Source of the DNA: Pelolinea sp.
Lineage (GTDB): Bacteria > Chloroflexota > Anaerolineae > Anaerolineales > Anaerolineaceae
Reading direction: 5' to 3'
DNA: 64,000 nucleotides
Assembly: GCA_030692365.1 (NCBI GenBank)
Contig: JAUYCC010000090.1
Coordinates: forward strand, 1-64,000
The notes beneath the pieces were generated by a model. The model made no database searches and was not told the origin of the DNA. It was given only the letters and a program-made list of their open reading frames with translations. The position numbers and the translations under genes are program-made. Position 1 is the stretch's first letter. Every line of letters begins with the position of its first letter. Positions 1-6,780 of this stretch are shown here, one piece after another.

Positions 1-160
1 GAGGTTGTCTCAAAAGTCAAATTGTAAGAATATTAAGTAGTTAAAGTGGGGGCAAACCATAAGATTAGCGCAAATTTCTTCTTAATTTTTAAAAAAATTA
101 CCTGAAATTTCACCAAAAGTGGGAGAAAAAAAAAGGCTGACCACTTTTGGGACAGCCTCC
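1..160. repeat. Short element bounded by terminal inverted repeats (MITE or IS remnant)
   Basis: The first 17 bases (GAGGTTGTCTCAAAAGT) are nearly the reverse complement of 143-159 (15 of 17 match), so an imperfect inverted repeat delimits a roughly 160 bp AT-rich segment without a gene. Inside it, CCAAAAGTGG at 113-122 and CCACTTTTGG at 141-150 form a perfect 10-bp hairpin. The terminal sequence resembles ends I associate with IS1182-type elements, which is only a recollection. Because the left end coincides with the window edge, this could instead be the right end of a longer element. Confidence 0.5.
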
Positions 161-215
161 TACAATAAATTTGTGGGGCGCCTACGCCACTTATTTTTAG
201 CTTTCAAATGATTTA

Positions 216-285
216 AAGTGTCAATAAGCCCTTTTCTTATTGACACTTATGAATTAAAATGTCAACAACAGAATCATTGTTGACA
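216..285. promoter_or_regulatory. Twin palindromic operator upstream of the Fic gene
   Basis: Two perfect inverted repeats built on the same TGTCAAnAA half-site lie in tandem. AAGTGTCAATAAG (216-228) pairs with CTTATTGACACTT (236-248), and TGTCAACAA (260-268) pairs with TTGTTGACA (277-285). Their centres are about 40 bp apart, roughly four helical turns. A possible -10 (TAAAAT, 255-260) sits between them. The spacing and repetition suggest a dimeric repressor binding twice, plausibly the winged-helix C-terminus of the Fic protein itself. Confidence 0.6.
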
Positions 286-306
286 CACACTCAGGAAATA
301 TGTGAA

Positions 307-1452
307 ATGAATCCGAGAGACTTTCTAAGCCAGGCGGCAGGAAAACCGATTCGAACAAAGCAGGGGTATTGGGCATTTGTCCCAAATCCTTTGCCTCAGA
401 AGATTGAGATTGGTAATGAATTGGTGAAATTTTTGGGGGAAGCTGACCGCGCGATGGGAGAATTGAAGGGTTTAAGTGGCGCAATCTCCGATCCAGCTCT
501 GTTTATCAACCCCATTTTGCGACTGGAAGCGGTTATATCTTCACGTATTGAAGGAACCCGGGCCTCTCTTGAAGATTTATTCATTTATGAAGGAACCCAG
601 CTTTCTTTTTTTGAAACCGCAGGGGATGTGCGTGAAGTTCACAATTACATCCTTGCTTTGGAATATGGTATCCAGCGCATTAATACCCTGCCTGTCAGCA
701 ACCGGTTGATCAAAGAACTTCATGCGATTCTTTTAAATAATGCCAGAGGAGATTTTTGGTCACCGGGGGAATTCAGGACCAAACAAAACTGGATTGGATT
801 TCCCGGCAGCACTCTTGAAACCGCTTCCTTTGTTCCTCCTCCTCAGGTAGAGATGCTGGTTTGCCTGGGAGACCTGGAGAAATTCATCCACCAGCCATCC
901 AACTTACCTGCTTTGGTCAGGCTGGGAATGATCCATTGCCAATTTGAGGCCATTCATCCTTTCGCGGACGGCAATGGGCGCATCGGGAGGTTATTAAACT
1001 CATTGATAACCCTTGACTGGAAATTACAGCCACAGCCTCTTTTTCACATCAGCCCCTACTTTGAATCCCACCGCCAGGAATACTATGCCCGCCTGCTCGC
1101 GGTCAGCCAGAAAGGGGATTGGGCGGGTTGGCTTGGATTTTTCCTGCAAGGCGTAAGGGATACCTGCTTTAATACCGTAACCCGGATCCAAAACCTGCAG
1201 GCCGTCCACAGGGATTATCTGGGCAGGGTAAAAAGTGAACGCAATGCGGCGCGGCTGGCGAACGCGTTAACCTTAATTTTCTCAAAACCTATTATCTCCA
1301 CCGGGGAATTAAGCAAATCCCTTGAAATTCCTTATAAATCCGCCCAAAGGATTATTGGCAGCCTTACTCGGCTCAGCATCCTGCGGGAAATCACAGACCG
1401 CGCCAGAAACCGTTTATTTCAGGCCGACGATATTATTAATTCAATAAAATAA
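307..1452 (+). CDS. Fic family protein (AMP-transferase/regulator) with C-terminal winged helix
   Basis: This 381-aa protein has the full Fic core motif HPFADGNGRIGR near residues 216-227, the loop that binds ATP and carries the catalytic His in AMPylating Fic enzymes. An N-terminal SSRIEG (about residue 78) matches the (S/T)xxxE(G/N) inhibitory helix motif of class II Fic proteins, so activity is probably autoinhibited. The last ~70 residues look like a winged helix-turn-helix. An in-frame ATG at 259 exists, but it lies inside the operator repeats. The ATG at 307 has AGGAA nine bases upstream, so I prefer it. Substrate unknown. Similar monocistronic Fic-HTH genes are common in Chloroflexota and other phyla. 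Confidence 0.9.
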   Translation: MNPRDFLSQAAGKPIRTKQGYWAFVPNPLPQKIEIGNELVKFLGEADRAMGELKGLSGAISDPALFINPILRLEAVISSRIEGTRASLEDLFIYEGTQLSFFETAGDVREVHNYILALEYGIQRINTLPVSNRLIKELHAILLNNARGDFWSPGEFRTKQNWIGFPGSTLETASFVPPPQVEMLVCLGDLEKFIHQPSNLPALVRLGMIHCQFEAIHPFADGNGRIGRLLNSLITLDWKLQPQPLFHISPYFESHRQEYYARLLAVSQKGDWAGWLGFFLQGVRDTCFNTVTRIQNLQAVHRDYLGRVKSERNAARLANALTLIFSKPIISTGELSKSLEIPYKSAQRIIGSLTRLSILREITDRARNRLFQADDIINSIK

Positions 1453-1486
1453 TTTCTTCGCCAAATGCTATAATTCCCCCTCACAC

Positions 1487-1575
1487 GGAGAGGTGCCGGA
1501 GTGGTTGATCGGGGCGGTCTCGAAAACCGTTGTAGCCATTCATGGTTACCGAGGGTTCGAATCCCTCCCTCTCCG
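1487..1575 (+). tRNA. tRNA-Ser (anticodon CGA)
   Basis: An 89-nt cloverleaf with a long variable arm, as expected for class II tRNA-Ser. Acceptor GGAGAGG (1487-1493) pairs with CCTCTCC (1568-1574) and the discriminator is G1575. The anticodon stem GCGGT/ACCGT holds the loop CTCGAAA, giving anticodon CGA, which reads UCG. The T arm carries GGTTCGAATCC. CCA is not encoded. A consensus -10 (TATAAT, 1469-1474) lies just upstream. The restriction island begins directly behind this tRNA. Confidence 0.97.
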
Positions 1576-1594
1576 CTGATTTTTAGGGGGTTTT

Positions 1595-1631
1595 ATTCCA
1601 TTTTGGAATATTCCATTTAGGAATGTATCAT
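1595..1631 (+). promoter_or_regulatory. Promoter with tandem operator palindromes for the Xre-McrBC island
   Basis: Two abutting palindromes are visible: ATTCCA-TTT-TGGAAT (1595-1609) and ATTCC-ATTTA-GGAAT (1610-1624), with centres 15 bp apart. They overlap a plausible promoter: -35 TTGGAA (1603-1608), a 17-bp spacer and -10 TATCAT (1626-1631). The predicted start site falls at about 1638-1640, so the Xre message would be leaderless. The layout resembles the C-boxes that restriction controller proteins bind to autoregulate their own transcription. Confidence 0.6.
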
Positions 1632-1639
1632 TTCTTCAA

Positions 1640-1870
1640 ATGATGTCATCAAAAAAGAAAACAATACACAAAAATGAATATCATCTTTTAATTCACAAAT
1701 TAATTAACGCAAGAAAAGAAGCGGGGTTAACACAAAGTGATGTTTCTATCAAATTTAAATGTTCACAATCGTATATTTCTAAAATTGAAAATTGCCAAAT
1801 AAGAATTGACCCGATTCAATTAAAGACTTTTGCTGAACTTTATAAAATTGATGTCTTTGAGTTGATTTGA
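1640..1870 (+). CDS. Small Xre-family HTH regulator (controller-protein-like)
   Basis: This 76-aa protein is a single Xre/Cro-type five-helix domain: ARKEAGLTQSDVSIKF is the helix-2 region and CSQSYISKIENCQ the recognition helix with the conserved SxISKIE. Length and position, directly before the McrB/McrC pair and behind tandem palindromes, fit an autoregulatory controller of a restriction operon. The coding sequence is markedly AT-rich and lysine-rich like the next two genes, suggesting they were acquired together. A second ATG at 1643 could also start translation. Confidence 0.85.
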   Translation: MMSSKKKTIHKNEYHLLIHKLINARKEAGLTQSDVSIKFKCSQSYISKIENCQIRIDPIQLKTFAELYKIDVFELI

Positions 1871-1915
1871 GTAGGTACCTAAACTATTTCTATATTATCC
1901 TAAGGAGGAGAGTCG

Positions 1916-3310
1916 ATGGCTATTGAAGAGTTAATCGAATTTACAAAAGAGAAAATAAAAGAATTTGGGGGAAAAGAAGAAGAACCCAAGAATTATGTAT
2001 TCAGAAACAATACCAAGGTAAATGCGCTTGAAGAAGGCGGTGCTTATTTTGGATTTATTCATCCTGAAGAAGAACCTACTGGGGCTTACCACGATTTATG
2101 TATAGTTCTCTTTCCCGACGAATCTGATGGGGAAAATCCTTGGTTATTATGCCTTGGTATAGGTTCCTTAGGTTTTAAGAATGATTTTGAAATAGCTTCT
2201 TTACCAGGATTACGCAGGTCTTTTGAAGGAATTATAAGTAATAATGGTTTTTGCAAAACTGATTTAACAGATATTGACCAACCTCTTCCAAAAGAGTTTA
2301 TGGATAGAATTCCTCACCTTTCATCTTCCCTAAAAATGTACTCCAAATTACTTCCTGTCTGTGAAATTCTTGATGATCCCTTAAGTCTAAAAAGCAAAGA
2401 ACGAATCGCTGCCTTCCTTGCAATTTATGCAAAAGCGCGAGGATGGATTAAACCACGCCCAAAAAGATTATTGGAAAGCTATACTGCTGCAATAAAAGCA
2501 GTAAGAACTGAAGAAGATATTAATGATGAAGAAAAGTTGCTCAATTTAATCACAAGAAGAAAGTTCGTTATTCTCACTGGAGCTCCAGGAACAGGAAAAA
2601 CAAGGCTGGCCAAAATCGTTAGTACAAAACTAAATGCTGAATCGTTTTTTGTTCAATTTCATGCAGATACAGATTACTCAGATTTTATCTATGGGATCAT
2701 TCCAAATCTCGAAAAAGATACTCTTGGATATAAGGAAAAAATTGGAACATTTAGCAAAGCCTTGAAGTATGCAAAAGAAAATCCAAATCAGAAAGTCTTA
2801 CTCATTGTGGATGAAATTAATCGCGCAAATCTTTCAAATATTCTAGGTCCGATCTTTTACCTCTTTGAATATAGGTTAAATAAGACCGAAGCATCTGAGG
2901 AAATCGAGATTTACCCGGGGTTTAGAATAGACCGAATTCCTGAAAATTTCTTTATGATCGGCACAATGAACACAGCTGATAGAAGTCTTGCAGTCGTAGA
3001 TTTTGCCTTACGTAGAAGATTTGCTTGGTATGAATTAAAACCTAAACCTGTAAATAACGATGGCTTTTTTCTTGAAGATTTTCAAGAATTCCAGGAAATA
3101 TTTTTTTGGTATGCGAATAGTCAAGAACTTAATTTACAACCAGGACAAGGTTACTTTTTTGCAGATAACGAAGATGAATTCAAATTAAGGATTGAATATG
3201 AATTATTACCATTGATCAGGGAATATTTACAGGAGCAACTCCTCAAACCCGCACAGGAAGAATTTAATAATTATTTTTATCGTCGAATAGAGAAAAATAT
3301 TTTTTCATAA
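1916..3310 (+). CDS. mcrB: McrB-like AAA+ GTPase subunit of a type IV restriction system
   Basis: This 464-aa protein has an AAA+ motor in its C-terminal half. The P-loop GAPGTGKTR is at about residues 222-230, the Walker B VDEINRAN at about 297-304, and the McrB signature GTMNTADRS at about 349-357 is followed by the arginine-finger stretch ALRRRFAW. In McrBC the GTP-driven hexamer translocates modified DNA and activates the McrC nuclease. The ~200-residue N-terminus should be the DNA-reading domain; I do not recognise its fold. A strong AAGGAGGAG Shine-Dalgarno precedes the ATG. The stop codon directly abuts the start of the next gene. AT-rich composition suggests horizontal transfer. Confidence 0.9.
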   Translation: MAIEELIEFTKEKIKEFGGKEEEPKNYVFRNNTKVNALEEGGAYFGFIHPEEEPTGAYHDLCIVLFPDESDGENPWLLCLGIGSLGFKNDFEIASLPGLRRSFEGIISNNGFCKTDLTDIDQPLPKEFMDRIPHLSSSLKMYSKLLPVCEILDDPLSLKSKERIAAFLAIYAKARGWIKPRPKRLLESYTAAIKAVRTEEDINDEEKLLNLITRRKFVILTGAPGTGKTRLAKIVSTKLNAESFFVQFHADTDYSDFIYGIIPNLEKDTLGYKEKIGTFSKALKYAKENPNQKVLLIVDEINRANLSNILGPIFYLFEYRLNKTEASEEIEIYPGFRIDRIPENFFMIGTMNTADRSLAVVDFALRRRFAWYELKPKPVNNDGFFLEDFQEFQEIFFWYANSQELNLQPGQGYFFADNEDEFKLRIEYELLPLIREYLQEQLLKPAQEEFNNYFYRRIEKNIFS

Positions 3311-4687
3311 ATGGTCACCCCTTCAGTTTTTTGCTCAATTCCATGCTTAACTGAGAGATCCCGCTCATTCTCAGCTTCAGAATTGACCTCCAAGTGGTTT
3401 TCAAAGAAGGATAAAAGATATATAGATAGGACAGTTCAAGATTTTTTAAACTTGAATTCTTCATTATTAGATTTTATTGGAGTAACACCTATCGTAAGCG
3501 GATCGTTTAAAGATTTATCCTTGTCCTTTAGGTCAGGGAGTTTCATAGGGGCGATTCCATTAAAGTCTCCTGATGATGGGAAACCTTTTGCTGACTTTCT
3601 CGTTTATCCGAGGTACATAAATGAAGCAAAAGAAAACGTAAATGAATATATTGAAATCATCTACCTACTAGAAAAAGAGATTGACTTAGAGTTTAGAGAC
3701 TCAAGTAATCTTCTAACAAAAAACCAAGCTCGACCACCAATCTATTATGAATGCGTTAAATTTATTGATTTATTTTTAAAGGCAATTCAAGAAAATTGGG
3801 TTAGTTTCAATTCTTCTATTGAAATCAATAAATATCCTAGAAATCAAATATCTTGGAGGCAATACTTAAAAGATGAGTGGGATCCTATAAAAAAGCTTGA
3901 GTATCCTTGCCGAATAAATACTTTGAATAAATATCACAACGGGATGATGGAATTATTGTATGTCTACAACCTTTCAAAAAACCATGTATTAGATCACAAT
4001 ACGCCCATAATAATTCGAAAATCATCTATTAAGAAGTGTTTTGTTATTGATAATTACTTTTCCACATATAAACCATTACAAACAGATAAATTGGTTATTC
4101 ATAACTCTGATCCATATTTAATTAAACAAACCAAAGATCAAGCAAATAAAATTCTTGGATATGAATCTCAAGTAAATATAGCCTGGCGGGTAGATTTTAC
4201 GAATATATTTGAAAAATATATTCAATATATTTTTAATAACATTAGCCAGCGACTAGGATGGAAAACAAAGAATAATCCTAAATATAAAAGCTATTCGGAT
4301 AGTCGGCCAACATGGAGCTTGCAATATTTAGAACCTGATATTGTCATTTCAAAAGGTAAATATTCTGTGACAATTGATGCAAAATATAAGTCACATTATT
4401 ACAATATCGATTCTTCATCAGATAATTTGAAGCTCGAACATAGGAATGACCTTCATCAAATCACGGCTTATTGTGCATTTCAAATCAATCAAAAAAAGGT
4501 TGGATTTCTATGTTATCCTGCATCTTTCTTTGATTCAAAAAGAATGATTTTTAATAACAGCCAAGCTTTGACAGATGTGGTTATTTATTTATTTGGAATT
4601 CCAATTTCATCAACTAATATAAATGGGGTCATTGATAAAGTACAGAAACAGTTTATTGATATTGTAAATAAAGAAAAGCTCATTTGA
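3311..4687 (+). CDS. mcrC: McrC-like PD-(D/E)xK nuclease subunit
   Basis: This 458-aa protein starts on the base following the McrB stop, so the two are translationally coupled. The nuclease core is visible near the C-terminus: EPDIVIS (about residue 341) followed by VTIDAKYKSH (about 354-363) gives the D...(D/E)xK triad, and DLHQITAYC (about 380) is the helix typical of McrC/Mrr-type nucleases. The N-terminal 250 residues are divergent and contain the region expected to contact McrB. Together with the upstream genes it forms a compact modification-dependent (type IV) restriction module with its own regulator. Base composition is AT-rich, unlike the genes after 4746. Confidence 0.88.
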   Translation: MVTPSVFCSIPCLTERSRSFSASELTSKWFSKKDKRYIDRTVQDFLNLNSSLLDFIGVTPIVSGSFKDLSLSFRSGSFIGAIPLKSPDDGKPFADFLVYPRYINEAKENVNEYIEIIYLLEKEIDLEFRDSSNLLTKNQARPPIYYECVKFIDLFLKAIQENWVSFNSSIEINKYPRNQISWRQYLKDEWDPIKKLEYPCRINTLNKYHNGMMELLYVYNLSKNHVLDHNTPIIIRKSSIKKCFVIDNYFSTYKPLQTDKLVIHNSDPYLIKQTKDQANKILGYESQVNIAWRVDFTNIFEKYIQYIFNNISQRLGWKTKNNPKYKSYSDSRPTWSLQYLEPDIVISKGKYSVTIDAKYKSHYYNIDSSSDNLKLEHRNDLHQITAYCAFQINQKKVGFLCYPASFFDSKRMIFNNSQALTDVVIYLFGIPISSTNINGVIDKVQKQFIDIVNKEKLI

Positions 4688-4745
4688 AAAATAAAAATCT
4701 AAAATAAACCTATCTTATTTTTTCAAACTTTTTTCTCGTCCTATC

Positions 4746-5510
4746 CTACCTCGTCCCAAACTCCCCATACTCTCCCTTCATGTACCTTCTGTGATCCTCC
4801 TCCGGCCTGCCCGCCCTGCGGCGCGACATGGCAATGATGGCCGGGTTGACCACCGAAACCAGCGAGGCAATGGTCAGCCCCTTCTGGCGGCATTCATCAA
4901 TGGCTTTCGCCAGGTCCGTTTCCTCCACCCCGGCTTTTTTCATGCGCTCCAGCGCCCGCGCCCATTTGCCTTCACACCCCGGGAAAAGCGGTATCCCGGT
5001 CCGTTCGACAAACAGTTTTACCAGCCCATCCTCCCGGATGCCGCTGCCGCGGCTTTCATCTCCGCCATCTTCATCTTCCTTCTCATCTGTTTCCGCATCT
5101 GCGTCTGTATCTGCATCTGTATCTGTGTAACGATTCGTTACATTATCGTTACAGGGTTCGGAAGGAGCGTTTTTCCCTATCCGTATTGTTTCCCTGTGCC
5201 TGCGCACGCGCTCGGACATAGGGGTGGCGTCCTGTCGCTCCTTAAAATGCGTCACCAGCCAGCCGCCGTCCGCGCCGCGGCTGAGGACATTCAGCGCTTC
5301 CAGGTCCTCCATCTGCGCGTACAGCGCCACTTCATCCGCGCGCAGGCGCCAGGCCATATCCGCCAGCGGCGGCAGCGCGCCCCCACGGTTGCAGTCGCCC
5401 GCGATCAGAAAAAATTCAATGGCACGCCTGAAAAGCGTGTCCGGCAGGCGCCCCATCTTGGGGTCATCCAGAATTTCGTGATAAAGTTTGATCCAGTATT
5501 TGGAAGCCAT
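4746..5510 (-). CDS. Phage replisome-organizer/DnaD-like protein
   Basis: A 254-aa protein with three parts. Residues 1-105 are a winged-helix-like region beginning ASKYWIKLYHEILDDPK, resembling the N-terminus of phage replisome organizers. A low-complexity acidic linker follows (TDTDADTDADAETDE and onward, encoded by an ATCTGT/GCATCT microsatellite at about 5088-5130). The C-terminal 100 residues are helical and basic at the end. Such proteins load helicase at phage origins. No other phage gene is nearby, so this is probably a solitary prophage relic that has kept its frame. Family assignment is by resemblance only. Confidence 0.5.
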   Translation of the reverse strand: MASKYWIKLYHEILDDPKMGRLPDTLFRRAIEFFLIAGDCNRGGALPPLADMAWRLRADEVALYAQMEDLEALNVLSRGADGGWLVTHFKERQDATPMSERVRRHRETIRIGKNAPSEPCNDNVTNRYTDTDADTDADAETDEKEDEDGGDESRGSGIREDGLVKLFVERTGIPLFPGCEGKWARALERMKKAGVEETDLAKAIDECRQKGLTIASLVSVVNPAIIAMSRRRAGRPEEDHRRYMKGEYGEFGTR

Positions 5511-5760
5511 GGGTTTTCTTTCAGAAAGATCGGATAAGTAAATTAGGTTGGTTATGAAGAATTGCCAAATCCATCACAACATACCCGCAAACCGGCCAAA
5601 TTTCAACCTGTTAAAAAGTGAACCCTCTGTTAGCCACATGTCTGAACTAAAAGCCCGCCTGCTGGATCGCGTGAGGCGCGTTTAAAGAACTGAAGAGCGA
5701 GAAGATTAGGGCAAGGCTTAAGGCGTAGGATGGGTTGGCGCTATTCCAACTTCTAATCTG

Positions 5761-5800
5761 TCATTGCGAGGAGCGCGCAGCGCGACGCGGCAATCTCCGA
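5761..5800. repeat. Palindromic interspersed repeat (TCATTGCGAGGAGCG type)
   Basis: TCATTGCGAGGAGCG followed by GCGCAGCGCGACGCGGCAATC forms an imperfect palindrome with ATTGC (5763-5767) and GCAAT (5790-5794) at its ends and a GCGCG-rich core. Repeats of this look are scattered in intergenic regions of many environmental bacteria, including Chloroflexota. Only one copy is seen in this window. Confidence 0.55.
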
Positions 5801-5889
5801 AACCCTCTGCAAGAGTAGAGGGTTGAGGCACTTGCACAGAGCGTAGCCTCCTGAAAGGATTGCGCAGTATCCCCGCATGTCCAGAGTGT

Positions 5890-6157
5890 ACTTTGCGTGG
5901 GATGGGAGGGGGTTTATCAGCTCCTCCCCCGATGCGTTACGGGGGAGGAGCAGGAGGGGGAAAAACGACCTCCTCCCCTACGCCCCTCCTCTAAAGAAGA
6001 GGGGAAACAACCTTTTTTCCTCCCCCGACGCTTTTTGAAGCCCTTTGCAGAAGCAAAGGGCGGAAACACCCGACAACGGCGGCTTCAAGCCGCTGAAGGG
6101 AGGGTACCTGGGGGAGGCGCCCGCCCAGAGCGTTTTCTGCGTGGGGTGGGAGGGGGA
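5890..6157. repeat. GC-rich dispersed repeat, left copy flanking DUF559
   Basis: Multiple short inverted repeats (CTCCTCCCCC with GGGGGAGGAG; CCCCTCCTCTAAAGAAGAGGGG) are interleaved here. The segment at about 6111-6160 (GGGGGAGGCGCCCGCCCAGA and on) recurs with a few changes at about 6579-6631, on the far side of the DUF559 gene. The stop codon of that gene lies inside this repeat. Confidence 0.65.
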
Positions 6158-6514
6158 TTATGCTTCACATGCAATGCGGATCTTTTCTAAAACATCCGCT
6201 GTCCCGGAAATAACCTCAGTATTCAGAAACCTTAATATTCTATATCCTTTGGATACCAGGTTTTTCTCCCTTTCCTCATCATAAGTTTGATTATCAATAT
6301 GCGTCCCACCATCCACTTCGATAATTAATTTCTTTTCCGGGCAATAGAAATCCACAATAAACGGTTCAATTACATGTTGTCTGCGAAATTTCAAATTGTT
6401 GAGTTTCTTAACTGATAAGAATTGCTATAATTTCCGTTCAGCAGGAGTTGCCAGATTACGAAGTTCTCTTGCCCGTTGATGCACTTGTTGGTGGGATATA
6501 TGGTTGGTTGACAT
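6158..6514 (-). pseudogene. DUF559 (Vsr-like) endonuclease gene interrupted by an amber codon
   Basis: Reading from ATG at 6514, 29 codons give a normal DUF559 N-terminus (RARELRNLATPAERKL), then TAG at 6427-6425. The same frame continues without shift through QFLSVKKLNNLKFRRQH, FIVDFYCPEKKLIIEVDGGTH (conserved D, E and K/H of the Vsr-like nuclease core) to the stop at 6158-6160. Homologues have Trp after AERKL, so a single TGG-to-TAG change explains the break. A TTG at 6394 could restart a 78-aa fragment that still contains the catalytic core. The gene is embedded in GC-rich repeats. It could be a recent pseudogene, a readthrough gene or a sequencing error. Confidence 0.8.
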
Positions 6515-6544
6515 GTGATTATTCTATATCAATGGTATTTAACC

Positions 6545-6745
6545 TAAAAATTTAACTTTCCTCCCCTGATGCTGTTCGGGGGAGGCGCACCTGCCCAGAG
6601 CGTTTTATGCGTGGGGTAGGAGGGGGATAAATACCTCCTCCACCACGCTGGCGCTCTGTGCTATTGCGACTGGGAACCGTACCCGAAGGGTAAGCATCCT
6701 GTCAAGGATAGCCCTACGCCCCTCCTCTAAAGAGGGGGGATAGTA
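6545..6745. repeat. GC-rich dispersed repeat, right copy flanking DUF559
   Basis: This mirrors the left copy. GGGGGAGGCGCACCTGCCCA at about 6579 is followed by AGAGCGTTTTATGCGTGGGG and a CCCCTCCTCTAAAGAGGGG palindrome at about 6718-6738. Similar order in both copies suggests they are directly repeated units bracketing the nuclease gene. Confidence 0.6.
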
Positions 6746-6780
6746 ATTTTTATATTCAAAAGGTGCGCTTTCACCGCACC

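Larger units (their letters stand above)
5511..6157. other. Gene-poor stretch with dispersed GC-rich repeats
   Basis: I see no credible gene here. The first ~200 bases are unremarkable; a 15-codon ORF at 5638 may be gene debris. From 5761 a known style of dispersed palindromic repeat appears, and from about 5900 G/C-homopolymeric inverted repeats (CTCCCCC...GGGGGAG) dominate. ORFs in this part are products of the repeats. Confidence 0.6.

Noticed and set aside
5088-5130. CRISPR-like repeats
   Set aside because: The short ATCTGT units are contiguous, in frame and encode an acidic linker; there are no spacers. No CRISPR array or cas gene was seen anywhere in the window.
5224-5537. Plus-strand open frames over the phage-like gene
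   Set aside because: They mirror the minus-strand gene, and their Ser/Arg-rich products lack any domain.
5897-6284. Proline/glycine-rich ORFs in the repeat region
   Set aside because: They arise from C/G homopolymeric palindromes, lack Shine-Dalgarno sequences and match no protein pattern.
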